A DNA stretch of 27,855 nt from JASBZA01 sp964392065. Its GTDB lineage: Bacteria; Bacillota; Clostridia; Saccharofermentanales; Fastidiosipilaceae. Shown one piece after another: positions 1 through 8,149 of the stretch. Position 1 is the first letter of the stretch. Each line of letters starts with the position of its first letter. The stretch is taken from the NCBI GenBank assembly GCA_964392065.1, contig CAYMOG010000014.1, positions 1 through 27,855 on the forward strand, written 5' to 3'. The notes below the pieces were generated by a model. The model was not told the origin of the DNA, searched no databases, and saw nothing but the letters and a program-made list of their open reading frames with translations. The position numbers were made by a program, and so were the translations under genes.

Positions 1-457
1 AAATTTGTGTTGGAGCAAAATGATATTTCGCGATTAAACCAACTGCTTGGCGATTAAATTCTTCAGGATAAGGTGAAAAGATATTATAAGTTCTTAATCC
101 TGCTTCTACATGGCCGACTGGAATTTGCAAGTAAAAACAAGCTAAAGCCGTTACAAATGTAGTTGAAGTGTCTCCATGTACTAAAACAACATCAGGTTTA
201 ACTTCTATTAACACATCTTTGATGGTTTCTAGAATATTTGTTGTAATATCAAAAAGGGTTTGCTTATCCTTCATTATTTCCAAATCATAATCTGGGACAA
301 TGTGAAAAGCATCCAATACTTGAGCCAACATCTCTCTATGTTGACCTGAAACACATACTACTGTTTCAACATTTTTTCTTTCATTCAATTCCTTAACTAA
401 CGGACACATTTTTATAGCTTCGGGTCTAGTTCCAAATACAACCATTATTTTTTTCAT
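1..457 (-). CDS. wecB: UDP-N-acetylglucosamine 2-epimerase (non-hydrolysing), N-terminal part, cut by window edge
   Basis: About 152 residues read from the ATG at 457 down to base 1 with no stop. The family interconverts UDP-GlcNAc and UDP-ManNAc, which supplies ManNAc for wall teichoic acid linkage units or capsule. The visible N-terminal half has the family hallmarks: the start MKKIMVVFGTRPEAIK, then CVSGQHREML, VLVHGDTSTTF and GHVEAGLRT, all part of the nucleotide-sugar site. Full-length members have about 370 residues, so the C-terminal half lies beyond the window. The ribosome binding site is weak (AAAGTAG-like). It follows the LCP gene on the same strand after about 40 bases, so the two are probably co-transcribed, which fits wall polymer synthesis and attachment. 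It could equally be called mnaA. Confidence 0.93.
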   Translation of the reverse strand, partial: MKKIMVVFGTRPEAIKMCPLVKELNERKNVETVVCVSGQHREMLAQVLDAFHIVPDYDLEIMKDKQTLFDITTNILETIKDVLIEVKPDVVLVHGDTSTTFVTALACFYLQIPVGHVEAGLRTYNIFSPYPEEFNRQAVGLIAKYHFAPTQI

Positions 458-496
458 TAAATTTCTACTTTCTATATAAAGCTTAGATAAACAATA

Positions 497-2185
497 TTAA
501 TTACCTAACACATTATACAATCTCGACCTTGCTCCTGCAATTGAGTTTTGGTTTAAAACAAAGAACGACAATCTATAACCAGGCATGAAATAGGATGGCA
601 ATCCCGTTTGTCCATATCCGCTAAGTGCATAAGATTGCACACTCCAGCCACCACCAGAATTCAGCTGATTATTAATCATCGTACGGATAGCAGAATCGGA
701 CATGTTAGTTCTAAATGTTCCAGATAAAGAATTTAATATCCCATTAGCATTCAAGAGATTATGGGGTTTGAGAGCTTCATTAATAATGCCTTGAATCACA
801 CGGGTTTGGTTCATGCCTCGAGCACTATCTCCTCCCCCAAGAGCCTTACGCTCTCTAGAGAATGCCAAAGCTTGATTGCCATTGAGTCTTATATTACCTG
901 CTGGGAAATGATACCCCTGAACAGAAGTGAATGTTACAGGATTATAGACCGTTACCCCTCCCAGAGCATTTATCGTGTTAATAAGTGTTGAAAAATTTAC
1001 CTTTACATATGCATCCATTCGAATGCCGAGAGCATTTGCTACGGAATTTGCAGAACTATTGGGTCCGAGAAGACCTGCATGGGTAAGTTTATCCTTATAG
1101 CCACCAGTACCAGCAATCGGAACGTAAGAATCTCTTGGTACAGGGACTAACATAATCTGCCTTGTTCGAGGGTTTACAGCAGCAGCAATATTAACATCAG
1201 ACCTAGATCTCGTATCAATACCACCGTAAGTGTCAATACCTGAAATAAGAATAGTAAAAGGCTTTACTCCATCTACACCCTGGCTACCATAATCTTGATA
1301 ACTACCCGTTTGAGCAGGAGTTATCTGATTCTCTGGAATTGTCACTATAGTATTACCACCTGAATCAGGTTCCTCCGTTACTGTAGTAGTACCTACAGGC
1401 ATTGTAGGATCGCTAGGACTCGTCTCATCGATTATCTCAATATCTGTACCTTCACCTTCGACTGTTTCGATTGTTTTATTATCAGGTGGAAGTGATGGCA
1501 TTGTGACCTCAGTCTCAATTGGAGTCACCTCTTCAGTCTCCACAGGGGTATTTAAGCGTAATAAATACTCTTGATTCGTCGCATCAAGAATTCTTGTGTC
1601 GGTGAAGAAGTTAGGATGTGTGTCATCTATAATTGCACGGAAACTTTCATTAAATAATATAATACGTTCATTTCCATTATATAAGGCATTTACAAGGTGA
1701 GGATAACTTGCGTAGGCATTGGCACTCGCTCCAATGTTATTGGGTAATAAGCTCGCCGCGAAATTAAGATCTGCTGTTGTTTCATAACCAATTTCTATAC
1801 CATTAACTTCAGAAGCAGTTTGTAGACTATCGTCTTTCATAACAATTACTGAATATATTGTAGTATCATTTTCAGGATCACTCATATCTTTAATAAATCG
1901 GTCAACAGAACCTAGTGTGCGGAAAGCAAAAATGAAACCCACTACACTAATTACCAGAAGAATTCCTGAAACAATTTGTTTCCACTTCCTACTTCGTGTA
2001 AGTAACAATACAACAATAATCAAATTTATTACAAATAAAGCGACGATTCCAGAAACTAGATATTTCTGTGGAAAAAGTTGTAAAGAATATATGTAATAAG
2101 CAAATACTGCCGAAAAAATCATGAAGATAATGCACACCAGAATGCTAAGCACTCTGCTTGTGTCTACCTGTTTACGATTTGCCAT
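497..2185 (-). CDS. LytR-CpsA-Psr (LCP) family cell-wall glycopolymer ligase
   Basis: 562 residues. LCP enzymes transfer lipid-linked polymers such as teichoic acid or capsule to peptidoglycan outside the membrane. Three membrane segments are visible at about 13-33, 43-62 and 68-88. An extracellular accessory region (about 105-212) follows, then a Thr/Pro/Glu-rich linker (about 213-305), then the LCP domain (about 309-475). LCP hallmarks are the RSRSDVN segment near 326-332, PRD at 350-352, and the arginine-rich FSRERKALGGGDSARGMNQTR segment near 442-462 (shown here only as a landmark). Many LCP proteins have one membrane segment and about 300-400 residues, so this one is long, with extra N-terminal material. 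The ATG has TAGGAGA about 7 bases upstream. The wecB gene lies downstream on the same strand. The family is clear; the exact polymer is not known. Confidence 0.93.
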   Translation of the reverse strand: MANRKQVDTSRVLSILVCIIFMIFSAVFAYYIYSLQLFPQKYLVSGIVALFVINLIIVVLLLTRSRKWKQIVSGILLVISVVGFIFAFRTLGSVDRFIKDMSDPENDTTIYSVIVMKDDSLQTASEVNGIEIGYETTADLNFAASLLPNNIGASANAYASYPHLVNALYNGNERIILFNESFRAIIDDTHPNFFTDTRILDATNQEYLLRLNTPVETEEVTPIETEVTMPSLPPDNKTIETVEGEGTDIEIIDETSPSDPTMPVGTTTVTEEPDSGGNTIVTIPENQITPAQTGSYQDYGSQGVDGVKPFTILISGIDTYGGIDTRSRSDVNIAAAVNPRTRQIMLVPVPRDSYVPIAGTGGYKDKLTHAGLLGPNSSANSVANALGIRMDAYVKVNFSTLINTINALGGVTVYNPVTFTSVQGYHFPAGNIRLNGNQALAFSRERKALGGGDSARGMNQTRVIQGIINEALKPHNLLNANGILNSLSGTFRTNMSDSAIRTMINNQLNSGGGWSVQSYALSGYGQTGLPSYFMPGYRLSFFVLNQNSIAGARSRLYNVLGN

Positions 2186-2290
2186 TTTTGTTCTCCTAAG
2201 ATTGCTAATTGCTAGCTTGTGTCCTGATATGTAAAACGTGACTTTTTTACTATTTATCCATTTTACTACAAATTCCTATACTTCGCACCG

Positions 2291-2333
2291 AATAAAAACT
2301 TGAATATCCTTTGTAATTTGTACAATAATATTC
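2291..2333 (-). terminator. Probable intrinsic terminator of the rnf-apbE operon
   Basis: Directly after the apbE stop, the minus strand can form two stacked stems, GAATAT/ATATTC outside and TTGTA/TACAA inside, followed by GTTTTTATT. The stem is AT-rich with an internal loop, so it is only moderately strong. Its position at the end of the nine-gene operon supports the call. Confidence 0.55.
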
Positions 2334-3401
2334 TCAATACTCTTCAACTAAGTAGTGTTTTCCCCACCCTACACTTTTCACTTCTTCTTTATTCGTTAGC
2401 ACCCATAATGCTTCGGTATTTTCAAAAGTGCTTAATAAGTCTTGACCTTCTTCTATGGTCATATTGTATAGTGCTGTACTTAATACATCTCCCCAGGCAG
2501 GATTTGGCGTGATTAGCGTAATTTGTGCATAGTCCGGATTCGGGAATAAAGTATCTGGGTCAATTATGTGATGGTAGGACACTCCCTCCACATGGTAGTA
2601 ACGTTCATAGTTCCCTGAACTCACGATACTTCGATCCTCTACACTAGCGACTTTGAGAAGCTGTTCTGCATGCTTATCTTCTTTACGGAATGGATTATTA
2701 ATACCTAGCTTCCATAAACTTCCGTCGCCTTTCTTCCCTACTGCACTTAGATTACCACCTAAATTCAGCAAGATGTGATTATACTCCATCGTTTCCAGAA
2801 TTTCTAGTAAATATAAATTGACATAACCCTTGCTCACAGCACCCAAGTCTATAGACATATGAGGGTCTGTAATTCGGGCTCTACTATTCTCATGGTCTAG
2901 TTCTAAACTCGAGAGATCCGCATGGGAACCTGCTAGAGTAAGTGCATCCTCATCCGGTAGCTCGCCTTCTAGGTTTTCATTCTGCAATGCTTCCGTTCTT
3001 TTCTCGTGCCAAAGCTTCGTAACTTCTCCTAGCGCTATATTTACTTGTCCATTGGTTCTCTCATAGGCTTCAATAGAAAACTCTAACAGATCCATAAGTC
3101 TCTTATCGAGAGTAATCCATTCACCACCCGCTGCAGCATTCAGACTATAGACGTTATTTATCGCTTCATAACTTCTGAAATTATCCATAAGTTTATGCCA
3201 GAGGCTTAACTCTTCTTGCAGCATTTCTGTTAGTGCTTGGAAGTCTTCTTCGGACTCCGTGTAGGCTTTTATTTGAACAATGGTATCGAAATAATCGAAA
3301 TAAGTAATAGAGTGCTCTGTGAGTGTCTTAGTCTCTGGTGTAGGGGCACAACCACTAATTAGAAGGAGTGCTAGGACGATGCACATTACTTTCTTATACA
3401 T
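2334..3401 (-). CDS. apbE: FAD:protein FMN transferase (ApbE family) lipoprotein, rnf operon copy
   Basis: 355 residues. ApbE cleaves FAD and attaches FMN through a phosphoester bond to a Thr or Ser in extracytoplasmic flavoproteins such as RnfG and RnfD. The N-terminus is a lipoprotein signal with lipobox LISGC, so it works on the outer face of the membrane. Family motifs are visible: YFDYFDTIVQI near the start, DLGAVSKGY, LLNLGGN, SGNYERYYHVEG, HHIIDPDTLFPN and GDVLSTALYN. The last carries the Asp and Ser/Thr that bind Mg2+ in this family. The usual Gly after DPxT is Leu here, as it also is in the second copy in this window. It is the last gene of the rnf operon, one base after the upstream gene, so its likely substrates are RnfG and RnfD. 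Confidence 0.95.
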   Translation of the reverse strand: MYKKVMCIVLALLLISGCAPTPETKTLTEHSITYFDYFDTIVQIKAYTESEEDFQALTEMLQEELSLWHKLMDNFRSYEAINNVYSLNAAAGGEWITLDKRLMDLLEFSIEAYERTNGQVNIALGEVTKLWHEKRTEALQNENLEGELPDEDALTLAGSHADLSSLELDHENSRARITDPHMSIDLGAVSKGYVNLYLLEILETMEYNHILLNLGGNLSAVGKKGDGSLWKLGINNPFRKEDKHAEQLLKVASVEDRSIVSSGNYERYYHVEGVSYHHIIDPDTLFPNPDYAQITLITPNPAWGDVLSTALYNMTIEEGQDLLSTFENTEALWVLTNKEEVKSVGWGKHYLVEEY

Positions 3402-3402
3402 G

Positions 3403-3969
3403 CTAATTATTACCTTCTCCTCGATAAGGTTTATATTTCATAAACCACTTGGCCATAAAAGGATACATAGCGCGAAGAACAAAGGCGGTGAGTATTCCCG
3501 TAATGATGCCTGATATCGACAATGGAGCATAGAGTATAGAAACATTTACTTGTGCGTAGAAAGAATAGGCGATGATTTGGCCGATATTATGAGCAAGCCC
3601 TCCAAGAGCTGAGAGTAGGATAAGTGATACCGTTTTTCTACTAAATTTCCAAAGAATAATTTCTATCGTAAGGGCAAAAATTCCACCCGTAAAACTTAGT
3701 AAGAAAGATATGGGACCGCGTAGGAAGATAACAAAAAGACTCTTCACCACAGTGATTAATATAGCGTCCTTTGCTCCTAAGAAAATTAGAGCAAAAAGTA
3801 CTACGATATTGGCTAAGCCTAGAGACATCTGCGGTACACCTGCAATGAAGCTAGGTAAACTATGATCTATGGCAGAGAGTATAAAAGAAAAGGCGATGAG
3901 AACACCACGAAGCACCATGAGATATAAAGATTTATTTTTAAACTGTATATTGTTAGGTTTCTGACTCAT
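3403..3969 (-). CDS. Gx transporter family membrane protein (often labelled heptaprenyl diphosphate synthase component I)
   Basis: 188 residues, strongly hydrophobic, with about five or six membrane segments. Segments such as HSLPSFIAGVPQMSLGLANI and GALGGLAHNIGQII-like glycine-rich stretches fit the small substrate-binding membrane proteins related to ECF S-components (Gx transporter group). The common database name, heptaprenyl diphosphate synthase component I, is not supported by any catalytic motif here. It overlaps the upstream NusG_II gene by 4 bases (ATGA) and is followed by apbE after one base, so the three are translationally coupled. Transport of a flavin or an isoprenoid/quinone precursor for the Rnf/ApbE system is a possible role, but that is inference. 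Confidence 0.78.
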   Translation of the reverse strand: MSQKPNNIQFKNKSLYLMVLRGVLIAFSFILSAIDHSLPSFIAGVPQMSLGLANIVVLFALIFLGAKDAILITVVKSLFVIFLRGPISFLLSFTGGIFALTIEIILWKFSRKTVSLILLSALGGLAHNIGQIIAYSFYAQVNVSILYAPLSISGIITGILTAFVLRAMYPFMAKWFMKYKPYRGEGNN

Positions 3970-4409
3970 CCGTCAATCCCTTCTCCACTACTTCCCTCTT
4001 CTGGGGCTATTTTAATTATCACACGATTAGGAAGACAAGCAATACTCTGACCTTCCATGTAGACCCGACCTGTATTGACGCATACTTTATCCGGACAATT
4101 GGATTCTAATATTTGTATGGTTCCATCACTATTAGTAGAAATGATGATATGAACATGCTCGCCATCCTCACCAGGTACTTCTAGTTCCCAGGTATTCTCG
4201 CTGCCGTCTAAGGGCACGTGTTCTAATAGCGCATTCTCGTGATAAATCCAAGCATACTGTAACTTTTCGTCTGGGAAATAGCTTGGCTTAATCCAATAGG
4301 ACCATAGGACGAAGCCTAATAGTACCACGGTTATCCCTAATAATAGAAAAAGGTCCCGCTTCTTGGCGATGGCGGGACCCTTGCTAGTTTGTGTAAATTC
4401 ATATTTCAT
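3966..4409 (-). CDS. NusG domain II-containing membrane-anchored protein
   Basis: 147 residues. One membrane segment near 18-36 is followed by an extracytoplasmic domain. The C-terminal part reads SNCPDKVCVNTG, then a hydrophobic stretch and IACLPNRVIIKI, which is typical of NusG_II-domain proteins encoded next to Rnf and ApbE genes. The three cysteines (CPDKVC and ACLPN) could act in redox chemistry or bind metal, but the role of the family is not established. It begins 32 bases after rnfB with AAAGGGAG upstream and overlaps the next gene by 4 bases. This is not the transcription factor NusG, since it lacks the NGN domain and is membrane anchored. Confidence 0.82.
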   Translation of the reverse strand: MKYEFTQTSKGPAIAKKRDLFLLLGITVVLLGFVLWSYWIKPSYFPDEKLQYAWIYHENALLEHVPLDGSENTWELEVPGEDGEHVHIIISTNSDGTIQILESNCPDKVCVNTGRVYMEGQSIACLPNRVIIKIAPEEGSSGEGIDG

Positions 4410-4441
4410 AGCGTATCTCCCTTTAGTTCGGGAGAATTATA

Positions 4442-5305
4442 CTATACAGAAGGAGCTGTTGTCGAAGCAATCACACGTTCATCTAACTGATTGGGTGGAT
4501 ACAAAGATAGAATACAATCGTGAGGGCAAACTCTTTGGCATTCGCCACAATTGATACAACAATCATAATCGATGATTGCACGGTTGTTGACTATCTCAAT
4601 GCAGTTCACAGGACAAGCCTTCACACAGCGTCCGCAGCTAATACAAGAAACGGAACAGACCTTATTAGCAACTTGAGCAATATCTTCATTGTGGCAGAAG
4701 ACTACCGAATGTGGTTTCTTCATAGAAACAAGCTCAATAATATTCTTGGGGCAAGTTTCGATACACATCATACAGGAAGTGCACTTCGATGGATCCACGA
4801 CCGATACGCCATTAATGACATGTATCGCGTCATACTGACATACCTTCTCACAATCTCCGTAGCCTAAGCAACCATAACCACAGGCTGCGTCACCACCGTC
4901 AATTAGCTCTGCCATGTGGCATGTTTGGATACCGTGGTATTTTGCTCTCTTCTGTGTATTATTATGGTTTCCCTGGCATAAAACCATGGCTGTAGTAGCC
5001 TGTGCTGTACCTCCAGAAACACCTAGAATCTTGGAGATTTGATCGATGGTACCTTGTCCACCGGGTTTACATAAATTAATTTTTGTCTCTGTACCGTCGG
5101 CTAGAACTTCAGAATAACCATCACAACTCGTATGACCACATGCACCACAGTTGGCGCCAGGCATGGCTTCTCTCAAAGCACTTAACTTCTGATCCACTGG
5201 GACCGCCATTAACTTAGAGAATATGGCGAGGATCAGCCCCAAGACAAGAGCTGAAACCGCAATGACCAGAACGGCGTAGAGTACACCTTGCATATTAAAA
5301 TCCAT
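4442..5305 (-). CDS. rnfB: Rnf electron transport complex subunit B (polyferredoxin)
   Basis: 287 residues. RnfB accepts electrons from reduced ferredoxin on the cytoplasmic side. An N-terminal membrane anchor (about 8-30) is followed by the 4Fe-4S domain with Cys 53, 56, 61 and 79 (NCGACGHTSCDGY, then LCKPGG). Several ferredoxin-type cysteine clusters come next, with key segments CGYGCLGYGDCEKVCQ, CTSCMMCIETCP, CSVSCISCGRCVKACPVNC and CCINCGECQRVCPHDC. This is more clusters than the roughly 190-residue enterobacterial RsxB and fits the long clostridial form. The ATG has AAGGAGA upstream. It starts 11 bases after rnfA. Confidence 0.96.
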   Translation of the reverse strand: MDFNMQGVLYAVLVIAVSALVLGLILAIFSKLMAVPVDQKLSALREAMPGANCGACGHTSCDGYSEVLADGTETKINLCKPGGQGTIDQISKILGVSGGTAQATTAMVLCQGNHNNTQKRAKYHGIQTCHMAELIDGGDAACGYGCLGYGDCEKVCQYDAIHVINGVSVVDPSKCTSCMMCIETCPKNIIELVSMKKPHSVVFCHNEDIAQVANKVCSVSCISCGRCVKACPVNCIEIVNNRAIIDYDCCINCGECQRVCPHDCILSLYPPNQLDERVIASTTAPSV

Positions 5306-5316
5306 ATCTGATCTCC

Positions 5317-5907
5317 TTACTTAAATAAATTCTCGGCAATGCCTACGAAGCCCTGGAAGGCCAAGGAGGCAATACCTGCTGCAAACATTGTTACAGGTAA
5401 ACCGCTGAAGAAATGAGGAATATTAGATTCATCAATCTTATTTCTAATACCTGAGAACATGAACATGGCCAGTAAGAAACCGACACCACCACCAACAGAG
5501 TTTACAAGAGATTCTACAAATCCATAACTACTCTGAACATTCAGTAGAACAACACCTAGAACGATACAGTTTGTGGTAATTAGAGGTAAGAAAATACCTA
5601 ACGCCTTATAAAGAGGCACCATATAACGTTTCATAAAGGTCTCTACCAGCTGCACGAGCGCTGCAATAACTAATATGAAGACTAAAGTTTGTAGATATTC
5701 TAAGCCTAAGCCCTCTAAAATATAATGGTTTATGGGCCAAGTAACGAGTGTCGCAATGACCATAACAAAGATTACAGCAAAACTCATACCCATAGCCGTA
5801 TCTAGTTTCTTCGATACACCCAGGAATGGACAGATACCGAGGAATTGAACGAATACATAGTTTTCAACTAAAATCGCAATAAACAAAATGGATAATAGAT
5901 TCGACAT
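5317..5907 (-). CDS. rnfA: Rnf electron transport complex subunit A
   Basis: 196 residues, close to the usual length, with six membrane segments. RnfA and RnfE form the membrane core that passes electrons and couples to ion translocation. The N-terminal segment FVQFLGICPFLGVSKKLDTA and the middle segment PLITTNCIVLGVVLL match the family, including the conserved cysteines in ICPF and TNCI that hold the intramembrane iron-sulfur centre between RnfA and RnfE. The start is two bases after the rnfE stop, with AAGGAGG upstream. Confidence 0.96.
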   Translation of the reverse strand: MSNLLSILFIAILVENYVFVQFLGICPFLGVSKKLDTAMGMSFAVIFVMVIATLVTWPINHYILEGLGLEYLQTLVFILVIAALVQLVETFMKRYMVPLYKALGIFLPLITTNCIVLGVVLLNVQSSYGFVESLVNSVGGGVGFLLAMFMFSGIRNKIDESNIPHFFSGLPVTMFAAGIASLAFQGFVGIAENLFK

Positions 5908-5909
5908 GA

Positions 5910-6695
5910 TTACTTATCCTCCTTCTTATTTTTCTTGTTTAGGGGAATTGCAGTGGACTTCATAATCTTCTCTTCGGAATCTTGAACCGTCTCTGCTTGG
6001 CTTCTTACGAATTGCTGTCCGCAATGACCCGCGGATGGACAACCTGAACAATCTTCACCGGCTCTAGGCTTACCTTGCATCTCTGCTACCTTATTCCAAA
6101 CAGCCATTAGAACACCTACAGCCATGAAGGCACCTGCAGGCAGAGCAAATAGCATAATAGTATATTCTTCTGAAAGGATTTGGTACCCGAAGAGGCTACC
6201 ATGTCCGATTAGCTCTCTGATGAAGGCAATGGATAACATAGCAACCGTGAATCCTACTCCCATGCCTAAACCATCAAGTGCTGCTACACCAACAGTATTT
6301 TTGCTAGCAAAAGCTTCTGCACGGCCTAGAATAATACAGTTAACAACAATCAATGGTAGATAGACACCGAGAAGTTCATACACATCTCCGCGGAACGCCT
6401 GAAGCAATAATTGAGTAATGGTAACAAACCCCGCAATAACAGTAATATATGCAGGAATTCTTACGGTATCTGGAATAACATTTCTTAACAATGAAATAAC
6501 GATATTTGCCATGACTAGTACGAAGATAACGGACAATCCCATACCTAGTGAACCAATCATTGTACCCGATACAGCAAGGGATGAACACATACCCAAGACT
6601 AATCTGAAAATTGGATTTTCTCTAATAATACCCTTGGTAAAAACAGGGCCTAAACTACGTTTTTCCGTAGAAACTTTTTTTGCTTTTTCAGCCAT
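5910..6695 (-). CDS. rnfE: Rnf electron transport complex subunit E with a cysteine-bearing C-terminal tail
   Basis: 261 residues. The membrane core matches RnfE: six segments, FRLVLGMCSSLAVSGTM near the start and PLIVVNCIILGRAEAFA in the middle, with the conserved Cys of CSSLA and VNCI that pair with RnfA. After the last membrane segment there is an extra hydrophilic tail of about 50 residues that includes EDCSGCPSAGHCGQQ and a Lys-rich end. Minimal RnfE proteins have about 200-235 residues, so the tail is an addition, and it could bind a metal or an iron-sulfur cluster. The start overlaps the rnfG stop by one base (TAATG), with AGGAGGAG upstream. Confidence 0.95.
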   Translation of the reverse strand: MAEKAKKVSTEKRSLGPVFTKGIIRENPIFRLVLGMCSSLAVSGTMIGSLGMGLSVIFVLVMANIVISLLRNVIPDTVRIPAYITVIAGFVTITQLLLQAFRGDVYELLGVYLPLIVVNCIILGRAEAFASKNTVGVAALDGLGMGVGFTVAMLSIAFIRELIGHGSLFGYQILSEEYTIMLFALPAGAFMAVGVLMAVWNKVAEMQGKPRAGEDCSGCPSAGHCGQQFVRSQAETVQDSEEKIMKSTAIPLNKKNKKEDK

Positions 6696-8149
6696 TATGC
6701 TGCTCCTCCTTCTACGACCTGGAATTGCTTGAGCGCATTGGAAACGCTATCGCGAAATGCCTCACTAGAGACGGTAGCACCGGATAATGTATCCACACTA
6801 CCTACATTGGCCTCAGTTACACCAATGAAGCTCTCTAAGAACTCGGGCGTTTCAATTCTCGTGCCGACACCAGGAGTTTCTGTATGCGAAATCACTCCAG
6901 CACCTGTAACCGCACCTGATTTGTCCACACCGACTACGCCTTCGATAGCGCCATGATAGCCTTCTTCTGAAGGATAGAACACATAACCTAGGACATTACC
7001 GTCCGCATCGAGGGCATCCTTATAAGTGAAGGTTTCACCCTCCAGTTCAGCAGATTTATCTTCTGATAAAGAGGCTGCATTGGGGAACGCCAACTGTTCT
7101 GGTGTCTTCTCAGGCGCTTCTCCAGCTGGAATGGGTTCAAGACCAGAAACTTCACCACCAACTGCTTCGAACTGTAAAACTGCCTTATTAACAGAATCGA
7201 TATAGGCTTCTGAACTAACCGTTGCGTTCGAAATACCATCGATATCCGTACCTAGAGCAAATGGACCCTTATTACCTATAAATTGACTGGTGAAAGGTTC
7301 ATCACCTACCTTGGAGCCTAAACCTGCTGTTTCTTGTAGATCAACAGGAACATTTCCAACTAGTGTGCCTTCATTATCTATACCTACGAGAACAATAACA
7401 TCTCCATGATACCCTTCTGTTCCATTTCTAAATACATAGCCCAGATGTTCACCGGCTTCATTAAAGGCTTCTACATAGCTGAAACTACCCTCTGTACCTT
7501 CAGCGGTAATTTCTTCTGTAAATGCCACAGCACCTGGGAAGGCTGTCATTCTAGGGTCATCTGCTGCCCCGCCCTTACCGGTGGCCGTTCCAAACTGTTG
7601 TAAACCTAAGTTAACGCTATTTAAGAAGGCGCCAGTTGATATCGTAGAACCTGAAATGCCAGACACTTCGTTCTCACCCGATGGTTCGGAAACGGCACTA
7701 ATAGAATCTGCAAGCCCTACAAACTGTTCGAGCCAAACAGGGTCTGCTACCTTCGTACCAATTCCTGGTGTTTCATTTAACTCAAGAGGTAGAACACCTG
7801 TAATAATACCTTCTTCGTCTACACCTACATCAACATTCACGTCACCACCATAACCTGGTGTAGAGTTGGAGAATACATACCCTACCACATTACCGGAGCC
7901 ATCGAGACCCTCGAAGTAAGTAAAGGTTTCACCTTCATCACCTTCTTCAGGTTCAAAGGTTTTCTCTTCAAATGTCTCTGCATCAGGAAGCACTTGTTGC
8001 TTCGCTTGAATTGCTCTTAATCTAATCTGATCTTCAATTGGACCTTTCGTCAACTCATTGGTGAGTGCTAGGGCAAGAGCAGTTGCAAGACAAATAACAG
8101 TCAGAATGATTGCAGGCTTTATTATTGAATTATTATTTTTTTGTGCCAT
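6695..8149 (-). CDS. rnfG: Rnf electron transport complex subunit G with three FMN-binding domains
   Basis: 484 residues, more than twice the usual RnfG length of about 180-220. One N-terminal membrane segment (about 11-30) is followed by three consecutive FMN_bind domains at about 55-187, 203-328 and 353-477. Each has the same order of motifs: a Gly-Tyr-Val-Phe strand, GYGGD/GYHGD/GYHGA, ET(P/A)GxG(T/S)(K/R) (126-133, 273-280, 424-431), and a terminal flavinylation-type motif. The last motif is SGST 166-169, SNAT 307-310 and SGAT 456-459. Only the third has the full DxxSGATxSS form. FMN would be bound through Thr169, Thr310 and Thr459. The start overlaps the rnfD stop by one base and has TTGGAGGA upstream. 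The protein sits on the outer face of the membrane, where ApbE acts. Confidence 0.95.
   Translation of the reverse strand: MAQKNNNSIIKPAIILTVICLATALALALTNELTKGPIEDQIRLRAIQAKQQVLPDAETFEEKTFEPEEGDEGETFTYFEGLDGSGNVVGYVFSNSTPGYGGDVNVDVGVDEEGIITGVLPLELNETPGIGTKVADPVWLEQFVGLADSISAVSEPSGENEVSGISGSTISTGAFLNSVNLGLQQFGTATGKGGAADDPRMTAFPGAVAFTEEITAEGTEGSFSYVEAFNEAGEHLGYVFRNGTEGYHGDVIVLVGIDNEGTLVGNVPVDLQETAGLGSKVGDEPFTSQFIGNKGPFALGTDIDGISNATVSSEAYIDSVNKAVLQFEAVGGEVSGLEPIPAGEAPEKTPEQLAFPNAASLSEDKSAELEGETFTYKDALDADGNVLGYVFYPSEEGYHGAIEGVVGVDKSGAVTGAGVISHTETPGVGTRIETPEFLESFIGVTEANVGSVDTLSGATVSSEAFRDSVSNALKQFQVVEGGAA

Noticed and set aside
3403..3969. Heptaprenyl diphosphate synthase component I as the functional name of the small membrane protein.
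   Set aside because: There is no prenyltransferase motif and no partner component II nearby; the protein is a polytopic membrane protein of the Gx transporter type.
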